From: Rhodospirillaceae bacterium
GTDB taxonomy: Bacteria; Pseudomonadota; Alphaproteobacteria; Kiloniellales; DSM-21159
NCBI GenBank assembly: GCA_006969625.1
Contig: CP030885.1
Span: 1,674,001-1,738,000, forward strand
Direction: 5' to 3'
Length of the DNA: 64,000 bases
Below are positions 16,287 through 24,218 of the stretch, one piece after another. The notes beneath the pieces are model-generated. The model saw only the letters and a list, made by a program, of their open reading frames with translations. It had not been told where the DNA came from and searched no databases. Both the position numbers and the translations under genes were made by a program. How positions within the stretch are numbered: the stretch's first letter is position 1; each line of letters begins with the position of its first letter.

Positions 16287-17213
16287 TTATGCCATCCGCC
16301 ATGGTGGTGCAGGGGTGAATTGTGCCACGAGCGCATCGATCGCCAGACGCACGCGCCGATGACGGGTCCTGCGTTCGGGCCAGATCAGGCGGATCGGTTG
16401 CTCCTCCACCACCGTGTCCGGCAGCAGGTGGACGAGCTGGCTCTCCCTCAGAGGTGCGGCGACGAGCCAGTCCGGCAGGCGCGCGATGCCGCGGCCGGAC
16501 AGCACGGCATCGAGCATGGCATCGCCATGGCTGACGGTGTGCGGGCCCGGGGGCAGAACCTTGACGACGGCGTCGGCTCTGTCGCGCAGCCGCCACGGCA
16601 GGACTCGGCCATTCTGCGCGAAGTTTATGCAGCGGTGGGCGTGCAGCTCCTCGATCGTCTGCGGGACCCCGAAGCGTTCGACATAGCCTGGGGCGGCACA
16701 GAGGAATGCCTGCTGCGTCGCAAGCGTCCGCGCCTTCAGATCGCCTGTCTCCAGGTCGGAGCCGATGCGGACGGCGAGGTCGACACCCTCCTCGTCCATC
16801 GCGACGAAGCGGTCGGTGAATGAGAGGTCGAGACGCAACTGAGGATAGGAGTCGGCCAGCCCGAGCAGGGGCGGCACGATCCAGCGGCGTCCAAAGGAAA
16901 CCGGTAGGCTGACGGACAGCGACCCGGCGACGTCGCGCCGCTGGTCCGACAAGGTCGCTTCGGCCGCGTCGAGTTCTTCGAACGCCCGGACAACGCGCTC
17001 GTAATAGCCCTGCCCCTCGGGCGTCAGTTGAAGCGTGCGGCCGACCCGTACGAACAACGCGGTGCCGAGGCGGCTTTCCAATCCGCCGACGCTCTTCGCC
17101 ACGGCCGAGCGGGTGATGCCGAGCGCTCTTGCGGCCGGTGCGAAGCCGCCGGCCTCGGCGGCTTTGGCGAAAGCTTCGAGGCCCTGTAGGCGAGAGGCGC
17201 GTCCAGCAGTCAT
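16287..17213 (-). CDS. LysR-family transcriptional regulator
   Basis: A 308-residue LysR protein starting at MTAGRASRLQG; the frame is open far upstream but only this segment is family-like. The HTH is in LEAFAKAAEAGGFAPAARAL and ITRSAVAKSVGGLESRLG; the effector domain carries EEGVDLAVRIGSDLETGDLK. It is divergent from a zinc-independent quinone oxidoreductase-like gene with a 135-bp gap, its probable target. Confidence 0.87.
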   Translation of the reverse strand: MTAGRASRLQGLEAFAKAAEAGGFAPAARALGITRSAVAKSVGGLESRLGTALFVRVGRTLQLTPEGQGYYERVVRAFEELDAAEATLSDQRRDVAGSLSVSLPVSFGRRWIVPPLLGLADSYPQLRLDLSFTDRFVAMDEEGVDLAVRIGSDLETGDLKARTLATQQAFLCAAPGYVERFGVPQTIEELHAHRCINFAQNGRVLPWRLRDRADAVVKVLPPGPHTVSHGDAMLDAVLSGRGIARLPDWLVAAPLRESQLVHLLPDTVVEEQPIRLIWPERRTRHRRVRLAIDALVAQFTPAPPWRMA

Positions 17214-17348
17214 GTCTTTGTCAACTTTCACTCCCCTGCAACGCGCCTGAATTTCATCACAAGTGAACAAAATTCTCCAGTAAGGATTGTGAGCGAAGGG
17301 TTGTTGAAGCAACGGCGCGCAGAGCGACGGGAGAATGAGGATTTCCCA

Positions 17349-18377
17349 ATGACATCGACGTCCATGAAGGCTTGGCAGATCGAGGACTTCGGTCTCGCCA
17401 ATCTCAAGCGAGGCGAGCGGCCGATTCCGAAACTTGCCGCCGACGAGGTTCTTGTGAGCGTGTCCGCCGTCTCCCTCAATTATCGGGACAGGCTCGTGGT
17501 AGACGGACACCTGCTGCCCCGCAGACCGGAGATGCCGTTCGTACCGGTGTCGGACTTCGCGGGCGAGGTGGTGGCTTCCGGTTCGAAGGTGACCCGAGTG
17601 GCGGCCGGCGACAGGGTCATGGGCAACTTCTGGGTCGACTGGATCGACGGACCGGCGCCCTGCGACATGGCGGCTCGTGGACGATCGCTCGGCGGCCCTC
17701 TCCAGGGCGCACTCGCGGAATACGTCGCCATACCAGAGGCAGCCGCCGTCCGGATCCCCGACTTGGTCAGCGATGAGGAGGCAGCCACCTTTCCGATAGC
17801 GGCCCTGACGGCCTGGTTCGCTTTGAACGAAGCACACCGGACCGCTGCCGACCAGGTGGTCGTGGTGCAAGGCACCGGCGGGGTGGCTCTGGCCGGACTG
17901 CAGTTCGCCAAGGCCCTCGGGGCAAAGATTGTCGTGACATCGCGCAGTGCGGCGAAGCTGGAGCTGATCGGCCCGCTTGAGCCCTGGGCAACCATCGATA
18001 CCGGCATTGACGCCGCCTGGCCGGAGCGCGTCTTGGCGCTCACCGATGGTCACGGTGCCGACCACATCCTCGAAGTCGTCGGTGGCGACAACGTCAAGCA
18101 GTCGGCCGCCGCGCTCGCGCCCGAAGGACAGATCTCGATGATCGGGTTTCTCGCGGGCGCCGTGTTCGAGCTGAGCGCCGTTCCCTTGATGCTCAAGCGC
18201 GCAACGGTCCGCGGCGTATCGGTGGGGCACCGTCGTGCCTTCGAGGTGATGACGGACTTCGTCGCCGCCAATCGCATCCGTCCGGCGGTGGATCGGGTGT
18301 TCGCCTTCGAAGAAGCCCCGGCCGCCTTCGGGCGACTCTCCGAGGGCCCTGTCGGAAAAGTCGTTATCAAGATCTAG
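17349..18377 (+). CDS. NAD(P)-dependent alcohol dehydrogenase / quinone oxidoreductase (MDR family)
   Basis: A 342-residue medium-chain dehydrogenase/reductase starting at MTSTSMKAWQIED, preceded by GAGG; an in-frame upstream Met adds 20 unlikely residues. The N-terminal GroES-like domain contains VSLNYRDRLVVDG and a SDFAGEVVASG loop. A Rossmann motif follows (VVQGTGGVALAGLQFAKALG). Zinc-ligand cysteines and the structural four-Cys lobe are missing, pointing to a zinc-independent quinone-reductase-type enzyme. The divergent LysR likely regulates it. Confidence 0.82.
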   Translation: MTSTSMKAWQIEDFGLANLKRGERPIPKLAADEVLVSVSAVSLNYRDRLVVDGHLLPRRPEMPFVPVSDFAGEVVASGSKVTRVAAGDRVMGNFWVDWIDGPAPCDMAARGRSLGGPLQGALAEYVAIPEAAAVRIPDLVSDEEAATFPIAALTAWFALNEAHRTAADQVVVVQGTGGVALAGLQFAKALGAKIVVTSRSAAKLELIGPLEPWATIDTGIDAAWPERVLALTDGHGADHILEVVGGDNVKQSAAALAPEGQISMIGFLAGAVFELSAVPLMLKRATVRGVSVGHRRAFEVMTDFVAANRIRPAVDRVFAFEEAPAAFGRLSEGPVGKVVIKI

Positions 18378-18545
18378 GCGGTACGCGAGAGGGGGGCGGG
18401 ACGGTCGCTGGGATAGACGACCCGGTCGCTTCCGCCGACCGCCAGGTGCGAGAAGGCGCCGAAGGGCCGCCGACGGTTTTCCGAATCGAAACGCTGCGCC
18501 ATCGCGCTTCCCGTTTCTTGCCATCCGACATGCGTCAGGTCCCTT

Positions 18546-19427
18546 TCAGTTCGACCCTGCCGATACGGACGACGGCTCGATATCGAGCCCCAGATCGAGA
18601 TTGGGGGCACTGTGCGTGAGCCAGCCGACCGAGATGACGTCGACGCCGGTTGCGGCGATGTCGGCCGCCCGCTGCAGGGTCACACCGCCCGACGCCTCGG
18701 TGGTCAGCCGCCCGGCGACGCGGGTGACGGCTGCGCGCAGTTCGTCCAGCGACATGTTGTCGAGCAGGACCGCATCCGGACCGGCGGCGAGCGCCGCGTC
18801 GAGCTGATCTAGCGTATCCACCTCGACCTCGATCCTGGAGAGATGGCCGGTCCGCACCCGCGCAGCCTCAACCGCCACGGCGACGCCGCCGCACAGCGCA
18901 ATGTGATTGTCCTTAATGAGCACGCCGTCATCGAGGCCGAAGCGGTGGTTCTTGCCACCGCCGGCGCGCACCGCATGCTTCTCCAACGCCCGCAAGCCCG
19001 GTGTCGTCTTACGTGTGCACGTGATGACGGTGGGATGGGGGCGCACTGCCGCGACGAGCGCTGCCGTCGCCGTCGCGATTCCGGACATCCGGCACAAGAT
19101 GTTGAGGGCGACACGCTCGGCCGAGAGGATCGGGCGAGCACGACCTTCGATGCGCATGACGATATCGCCGGATGCGACGGTCGTTCCGTCAGGGGCCTCG
19201 ATCGGGCAGTGCAAGGTCGGATCGAGACTCTGGAACGCCAGGGCGGCGGCACGCGTGCCGGCGACGGTCCCCGCCTCGCGTGCGGCGATCACGGCGTTGG
19301 TCTTCAAGCCGGCCGGCACCGTGGCGGCGGTCGTAACGTCGCCGGCCCGCCCCAGGTCTTCGCTGAGCGCGCCCCTCACGACCGGCTCCAACAGGATATC
19401 CGGCAGATCCTCGATACGGTCTCCCAT
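18546..19427 (-). CDS. nadC: Nicotinate-nucleotide pyrophosphorylase (carboxylating), quinolinate phosphoribosyltransferase
   Basis: A 293-residue NadC, the enzyme that converts quinolinate and PRPP to nicotinate mononucleotide in de novo NAD synthesis. Conserved features are EDLGRAGDVTTAATVPAG near the N-terminus, the substrate-binding CTRKTTPGLRALEKHAVRAG, KNHRFGLDDGVLIKDNHI and the C-terminal VDVISVGWLTHSAP. It appears complete. It is the third gene of a nadA-nadB-nadC arrangement, 9 bp after the nadB remnant, and is probably read from the NadQ-box promoter upstream of nadA. Confidence 0.95.
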   Translation of the reverse strand: MGDRIEDLPDILLEPVVRGALSEDLGRAGDVTTAATVPAGLKTNAVIAAREAGTVAGTRAAALAFQSLDPTLHCPIEAPDGTTVASGDIVMRIEGRARPILSAERVALNILCRMSGIATATAALVAAVRPHPTVITCTRKTTPGLRALEKHAVRAGGGKNHRFGLDDGVLIKDNHIALCGGVAVAVEAARVRTGHLSRIEVEVDTLDQLDAALAAGPDAVLLDNMSLDELRAAVTRVAGRLTTEASGGVTLQRAADIAATGVDVISVGWLTHSAPNLDLGLDIEPSSVSAGSN

Positions 19428-19436
19428 ACGACAGCC

Positions 19437-19978
19437 TCACCGTGACCAGGAAAGCTCGAGCCGGCCGGTGCGCACGTCGGCCAGGCGAACGGACTGATGA
19501 AGCGGCCGGTCGGCGGCCGCCGGGAAGTCAGACCTCGCATGAGCGCCGCGGGTCTCCTGTCTGCGCAGAGCGGCGCGCGCGATCATCTCCGCCACCTCGG
19601 CCATCCCAGCCAAGCGGCTGGATCCGGTTGAGCCTGCGCGCAGAAACGTCAGGGTCTCGATTGCCGCCTCCAATCCGTCCCCGGTTCCACTCGACGCCGA
19701 CATGCGTGTCCATGAGCCGCCTGAGGCGGAGGCTTGGTAAATGCTCGGGTGGCCCAGCCCCACCGGGCGCCCGCGAGCGTGAGCGCGGGTCTACTGTCCG
19801 CTTCCACGTCGAACCGCACGCCCCAGTGACGAAGCAGATCTATGCAGCCCGCGGCTGCGGCGACGATTTTCTCGACGATGCCCCGGTCGGAAGGACCGTT
19901 GCCCGTCGCGAGCCCGGCGAGTCCGCTTCCGACGACGACCACGCGGTCGGGTCCTGCCGAAGGCGTCGATCCGGTCAT
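19437..19978 (-). pseudogene. nadB: L-aspartate oxidase remnant
   Basis: The fragment starts well with MTGSTPSAGPDRVVVVGSG and an FAD-binding GSGLAGLAT. It then jumps to GIVEKIVAAAAGCIDLLRHW and GVRFDVEADS, which belong far downstream in NadB. After LTLAG the frame changes twice: LRRLMDTHVGVEWNR is in one frame and DGLEAAIETLTFLRAGS to RGAHARSDFP in another. About 540 bp remain of a gene normally near 1.5 kb, so most of the FAD and catalytic region is lost. The gene begins 4 bp after nadA, in the normal operon position. Confidence 0.88.
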
Positions 19979-19982
19979 GCGT

Positions 19983-20999
19983 TCACGCGACGGCGAGCAT
20001 GCGTTCCACGGATTCGCGCGCCTTCGACGCGATCGCATCGTCGACCATGACCTCCGGCGACAGGCTCTCCAGCGCTCTTCGGATTTTCGGCAGGGTGATC
20101 CGTTTCATGTGCGGACAGAGATTGCAGGGCCTGACGAACTCGGTGTCTGGCACCTCGACCGCGACGTTGTCGCTCATGGAACATTCCGTCATGAGGAGGA
20201 CCCGGCCGGGTCGTTTCGATGCGACGTAATCGATCATCTGCGCCGTGGACCCGACGAAGTCCGCCGCGTCGAGCACGTCAGGCGGGCATTCGGGATGGGC
20301 GATGACGGTCAGCCCGTCATAGCCTTCTCGGAAGGCGTCGATCTCTTCGCCGGCGAAGCGCTCATGCACCTCGCAGCGGCCGTGCCAGCCGATGATCTCC
20401 ACGTCGGTCTGGCCGGCGATGTAGTTAGCGAGATACTCGTCCGGCAGCACGATGACGCGCGGGGCGTCGAGCGACTCGACGATCCGCACGGCGTTGCCCG
20501 ATGTGCAGCAGATGTCGGCTTCCGCCTTCACCTCGGCCGACGTGTTGACGTAGGTGACGATGGGCACGCCCGGGTAAGCTTCCCGCAGCAGGCGGACGTC
20601 TGCTCCGGTGATCGAAGCGGCGAGCGAGCAGCCAGCCTGAAGGTCGGGCAACAAGACGGTCTTGTCCGGATTCACCAGCTTCGCGGTTTCGGCCATGAAA
20701 TGGACGCCGGCCTGGACGATGACGTCGGCTTCGGTTTCCGCCGCGCGTCGGGCGAGCGCCAGCGAGTCCCCGACGATATCGGCGACCCCATGGAAGATGT
20801 CCGGGGTCTGATAGTTGTGGGCCAGCACGATGGCATTGCGCTCGCGCTTGAGGCGCCGGATCGCGTCGATCTCCGGCGCGACCAGGGGCCACTCGACTTC
20901 CAGGATGACGTCCTTGACGCGGTCGAAGACGTCGGCCGTTCGGGCCGCGACGGCTTCTGTAAAGGGTAGGCCGTCGAATTCGTTCATCAGGATCGGCAT
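19983..20999 (-). CDS. nadA: Quinolinate synthase A
   Basis: A 338-residue NadA that condenses iminoaspartate with dihydroxyacetone phosphate to quinolinate using a [4Fe-4S] cluster. Candidate cluster ligands are Cys124 (LQAGCSLA), Cys209 ([12 protein letters not shown]) and the Cys292/Cys295 pair ([10 protein letters not shown]). Family motifs [20 protein letters not shown] and [20 protein letters not shown] are present. I start at MPILMNEF; a TTG seven codons earlier falls inside an operator. It has no functional nadB next to it, so its substrate must come from elsewhere. Confidence 0.94.
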   Translation of the reverse strand: MPILMNEFDGLPFTEAVAARTADVFDRVKDVILEVEWPLVAPEIDAIRRLKRERNAIVLAHNYQTPDIFHGVADIVGDSLALARRAAETEADVIVQAGVHFMAETAKLVNPDKTVLLPDLQAGCSLAASITGADVRLLREAYPGVPIVTYVNTSAEVKAEADICCTSGNAVRIVESLDAPRVIVLPDEYLANYIAGQTDVEIIGWHGRCEVHERFAGEEIDAFREGYDGLTVIAHPECPPDVLDAADFVGSTAQMIDYVASKRPGRVLLMTECSMSDNVAVEVPDTEFVRPCNLCPHMKRITLPKIRRALESLSPEVMVDDAIASKARESVERMLAVA

Positions 21000-21010
21000 G
21001 AAGGAGCCCT

Positions 21011-21031
21011 TTATGCTCAATATGAGTATTA
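21011..21031. promoter_or_regulatory. NadQ-type operator box 1 upstream of nadA
   Basis: TTATG-CTCAATATGAG-TATTA is a near-perfect palindrome with a CTCA-ATA-TGAG core. It lies 12 bp upstream of the nadA start codon and matches box 2 closely. Confidence 0.75.
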
Positions 21032-21065
21032 GAGCGGGAAAGAAAAAGGCCGAATGGCTCGACCC

Positions 21066-21086
21066 TTATGCTCATTATGAGAATAA
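21066..21086. promoter_or_regulatory. NadQ-type operator box 2 upstream of nadA
   Basis: TTATG-CTCATTATGAG-AATAA repeats box 1 with centres 55 bp apart, about five helical turns. Two matched sites in the 106-bp gap between the regulator gene and nadA strongly suggest cooperative repression of the nad operon. Confidence 0.78.
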
Positions 21087-21105
21087 AGGGGCCTGACAGC
21101 GGGTG

Positions 21106-22074
21106 TCAAGGGTAGGCGGCCCGGCGTGTCGCCTTGAGACGGACGCCCGGAGCCGGCCGCTCGAGCGTCACCTCCTTTCGGAAACGCACCAGCTTGGCAG
21201 GGCGACCGCCAGTGTCGGCGGCGAACTCACCGGTTTCTTCCACAAGGGACTGCTGGGCAATCAGGCGCCTGAAGTTCTGCTTATGGAGAGAAATGCCGGA
21301 CAGCGCCTCTGCGGTCCTTTGTAACTGAAGCAATGTGAAGCTCGGGGGCATGAGCTCGAACAGGACGGGGCGGTACTTGATCTTGGCGCGGATGCGGCTG
21401 ATTGCCGTCGCGAGGATCCGGCGATGATCGGAGAACATCGGAACACCGGTCAGGCTCGATTCCGTTGCCGGCGCCTCGTCACCCCGATCCGAGGCTGCCT
21501 CGGGGACGATGTCGGCTTCATAGAGCATCTCGTAGCGCTCCAAGGCTCGCTCCTCGTCCCAGGGCATACCGCCGATACCGAAGGTAAGGCCGACGCGCTC
21601 GCGGCAATCCGGGTCGTTCGATCTGCCGGACTTCCGCGCCCATTGGCCGAGACGTCGGAGCAGCGGATCCCTGGCCGAAGGCGGGCCGCTTCGACGGTCC
21701 TCCCAGGGAAAGAAGGTGTACCAACGCCGCCACGGCCGGATGTCGGAGGCGACATCGTCGCCGGGGCAGACGAGAGCGAGGTATGCGATCGAGATTGTTC
21801 GGTGACGGCGAGCGGATGAGGCCCGTTCATGACGGTCGCCGAAGGTGTACAATTGTTCGAGGTAGCCCAGCTCTTGCCCGGTCTGCTTTTCGACCCAACT
21901 ACGCACACCGGCCTGCAAGGTTCGGTGCCCCGACTGCAACGGACCCGAGGGAAGAGCCAAGGCGGAGCGGTCCGGCGCGTCGACGGCCAAGACACAAGGT
22001 TCCCCGTGTCTCATGGCGATGATGACGGTTGTCAGTTCGACGGTGGCCCGGCTGATGTCGTCGTATTCGCTCAT
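21106..22074 (-). CDS. nadQ: NUDIX-related transcriptional regulator of NAD biosynthesis, NadQ-like
   Basis: A 322-residue protein starting at MSEYDDISRATVELTTVIIA. The N-terminal part looks like a NUDIX-type fold (LALPSGPLQSGHRTLQAGVR, then TGQELGYLEQLYTFGD) without an intact catalytic Nudix box. The C-terminal part is a winged helix (LFELMPPSFTLLQLQRTAEA and LHKQNFRRLIAQQSLVEETG, then GRPAKLVRF). This architecture matches NrtR/NadQ regulators; NadQ is the alphaproteobacterial type known from comparative genomics to control nadABC. It lies directly upstream of nadA with two palindromes between them. Confidence 0.8.
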   Translation of the reverse strand: MSEYDDISRATVELTTVIIAMRHGEPCVLAVDAPDRSALALPSGPLQSGHRTLQAGVRSWVEKQTGQELGYLEQLYTFGDRHERASSARRHRTISIAYLALVCPGDDVASDIRPWRRWYTFFPWEDRRSGPPSARDPLLRRLGQWARKSGRSNDPDCRERVGLTFGIGGMPWDEERALERYEMLYEADIVPEAASDRGDEAPATESSLTGVPMFSDHRRILATAISRIRAKIKYRPVLFELMPPSFTLLQLQRTAEALSGISLHKQNFRRLIAQQSLVEETGEFAADTGGRPAKLVRFRKEVTLERPAPGVRLKATRRAAYP

Positions 22075-22428
22075 TCTTCCGGCCGACGATTCGATTGTGC
22101 CGCGACCTGGACGATCGCACGCAATCTTCGAAGACTGCTTCTGCTGGCCCATCTCTACGCGGCAGGCAAGACCGACGATAGGCTTGCTGGGCCGAAAGGC
22201 CCGGATTGCGATGGCACTACGTCAGATCGGGACGCATCGCGAACGGCCACGCTGCCGATGCCGATGGTCGGGTCAGGGCGTGACGAAGGCGCCATCTCCA
22301 GCGATCGCGGCATCGCCCGCAAAGTGAACTCCGGCGAAATGACATGTGCCGCCGAGGGCGGCCGCGTGCATGTGTTCGGGCGGTCGATGAGCCGTCCTTC
22401 CCGTAAAGTCAATCGCTGCCAGTCCGCC
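22075..22428. other. Intergenic region, 354 bp, between the porin operon end and nadQ
   Basis: Both flanking genes are on the minus strand, so this holds the end of the porin transcript and the nadQ promoter region. A short GGGCC-GAAA-GGCCC stem at 22189-22202 could assist termination but has no T-run. Open frames here show no recognisable protein. Confidence 0.4.
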
Positions 22429-23817
22429 TCAAAACCGGAAGCGGGCCGTAAGCTCCAAGAAGTCTATGTCATCCGACGTTCCGGTAGCGTCCATGACGTC
22501 GCCGGCAAAGAAGCGGGTGTAGATAGCCGTCAGATCGATCCGTGACGTCAAGGCGTATTCGGCGGTAACCGAGACAGCGGAGCCGACGAAGCGGTTCTCG
22601 CCGCCGCCAGGTGCGATAATCTGTCCCGCAGGGCCGTAGACGCCATCTTCGGTCTCGAGGCGCCAGAACAAGTTGTAATCCGTTGTGATCGCGACGCGTT
22701 CGCTCGGCCGTACGGTCAAGAAGCCATGGAGATTGTAGAAATTCCGAGGCCCCAGGACCGCGGCTTCAGAGAAATAATTGCCGCGTGGAAACAGTGCATT
22801 GAACGTGCCGAGGTCTGCATCGCCAGGATCGTCGTCGCCGCTGGCGATGTTGGCGCTTATCGCAAGGCGCGGCTGCCAGCCGATGCGCTCGAACGTGTAG
22901 CCGGTAGTCGACGCAACGGTCCAGGCGTCGATGTCGCCAGCCCCGAAGGACCCAAACTGATAGACGGCCTCCCAGTTCCAGTCCCAACCGTTTTCGGCGC
23001 CCCATAGGCGCGCGCCGATCGAGTGACGGCGCTCGGCGCCCGCGCCTTGGACGAAGACGGCGTCTTCGTCGCGGAAGCCGAGGTAATAGAGATCGATCGC
23101 TCCCATCGGCAGAACGCCCTCGCCACCCTCCGCATAGACGCCCCACAGCGCCCTGTCCTCGTCCGACCGGTCGTCGAGAACGCCGGACCCGGTCACGCGT
23201 GGGCGGGCGAGGATCCCATCGATCCGCCAATCCTCGGCCCTAAAGAACGTCCGTGCCGCGTCGAAGGTGCGCCGCACATTCGGGCCTTCGCGCACGTCCA
23301 CTAAACGACCGGAACCGAAATCGAGCTCCTGCCGGCCTGCACGAAGCGTCACATCGGTCTTGTCGCCAAGGGGCGTGCGCAGATCGACGAAGGCGTTTTG
23401 CAGAGCGAGCGCATTCTCGTCGACCGGGCTCGGCCCGGCGGCGCGGCCGGTTTCCAAGGCACTGAAGAGCTGGCCGAACAGGCGGACATGCGGACCGAGA
23501 TGGAGATCGCCGTACAGCGTGTAGCGCTGCAGCCAGACTCCGTTCTCGTCCTGGGGATCGGCGCCGAACAGCGGGTTATGGGTATACTCGTAACGCTGGC
23601 GAACTTCTCCGCCGAGGCTGAACCAGACATCGCCGCTTTTCGTCAGGGGAACGACCTTTACGGCGTCGAAGGCGTCGTCGGGCCGTCTGTCGCGGAAGCA
23701 GGCCACGTCGTCCTCGAAGCGCAGCTTGGCGACGCCGGAGGCGCACGTGGCGTCGGCGCGCGTCGGCTGGAGCGCCATTGCCGCGAACGGCACGAGAAGA
23801 ACGAGCGGCCAGCGCAT
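22429..23817 (-). CDS. Alginate-export-family outer-membrane porin
   Basis: A 462-residue beta-barrel protein with an N-terminal signal (MRWPLVLLVPFAAMALQPTR). The Alginate_exp-type pattern is clear: GDVWFSLGGEVRQRYEYTHN, VRLFGQLFSALETGR, TLRAGRQELDFGSGRLVDVR and a terminal beta-strand ending ELTARFRF. Phe at the very end fits outer-membrane insertion. Members are general or anion-selective outer-membrane channels; here the substrate is unknown. It is the last gene of the run beginning at 29387, 6 bp after the second XapX gene. Confidence 0.85.
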   Translation of the reverse strand: MRWPLVLLVPFAAMALQPTRADATCASGVAKLRFEDDVACFRDRRPDDAFDAVKVVPLTKSGDVWFSLGGEVRQRYEYTHNPLFGADPQDENGVWLQRYTLYGDLHLGPHVRLFGQLFSALETGRAAGPSPVDENALALQNAFVDLRTPLGDKTDVTLRAGRQELDFGSGRLVDVREGPNVRRTFDAARTFFRAEDWRIDGILARPRVTGSGVLDDRSDEDRALWGVYAEGGEGVLPMGAIDLYYLGFRDEDAVFVQGAGAERRHSIGARLWGAENGWDWNWEAVYQFGSFGAGDIDAWTVASTTGYTFERIGWQPRLAISANIASGDDDPGDADLGTFNALFPRGNYFSEAAVLGPRNFYNLHGFLTVRPSERVAITTDYNLFWRLETEDGVYGPAGQIIAPGGGENRFVGSAVSVTAEYALTSRIDLTAIYTRFFAGDVMDATGTSDDIDFLELTARFRF

Positions 23818-23823
23818 TCCGCG

Positions 23824-24000
23824 TCATGCCGCAGACGCGAGCCGAGACAACACCAAGTCCGTCCCGGCAAATCCGACGGTCATGAAGACGACGAGCAGTG
23901 CGCCGACGATGCGCGGCGGTGCCGGCAGCGGGAGATCGAACCAGCGGCAGCCGACGCCGATGAGAAACCCGAGCCCTAGGCCGATCAGTGCAGAGATCAT
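23824..24000 (-). CDS. XapX (DUF1427) small membrane protein, copy 2
   Basis: A 58-residue protein beginning MISALIGLGLGFLIGVGCRW. Two hydrophobic helices are joined by FDLPLPAPPRIVGAL, the signature of the XapX family, whose function is unknown. Its ATG overlaps the stop of the first XapX gene (ATGA), which implies translational coupling. The porin begins 6 bp downstream. Confidence 0.8.
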   Translation of the reverse strand: MISALIGLGLGFLIGVGCRWFDLPLPAPPRIVGALLVVFMTVGFAGTDLVLSRLASAA

Positions 24001-24218
24001 GGGAGCGCTCCGTCCGTCTTCCCGGACGGGCCACCGCACAGCGGCTTGGTCCGGGCGACGCGGTGGGCGGCGTAGCGGTCGGTCACGACATAGCCGAGGG
24101 TCATGGCGAGGACGAGCAGCGCGCCGATCAGCAACGGCGGGGCCGGCAGCGGGATGGCGGCGAGGCGGCAGGCGACGCCGATGGCGAGCGCCAGGGCCAG
24201 GCCGAGGGCGACTTTCAT
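23997..24218 (-). CDS. XapX (DUF1427) small membrane protein, copy 1
   Basis: A 73-residue protein (MKVALGLALALAIGVACRLA, then IPLPAPPLLIGALLVLAMTL) with two hydrophobic helices and a charged tail after residue 50. It is a paralogue of the next gene. Its ATG overlaps the stop of the MFS gene and its TGA overlaps the start of the second XapX gene. Tandem coupled XapX genes suggest a hetero-oligomer in the inner membrane; that is inference. Confidence 0.8.
   Translation of the reverse strand: MKVALGLALALAIGVACRLAAIPLPAPPLLIGALLVLAMTLGYVVTDRYAAHRVARTKPLCGGPSGKTDGALP

Noticed and set aside
18374..18502. 42-codon frame after nadC (MAQRFDSENRRRPFGAFSHL start)
   Set aside because: A GGAAG precedes it but there is no recognisable motif and it overlaps the end of the oxidoreductase gene; evidence is too weak to call a gene.
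17214..18524. Long N-terminal extension of the LysR gene at 16287
   Set aside because: The extension reads through the antisense of the quinone oxidoreductase gene and has no regulator features.
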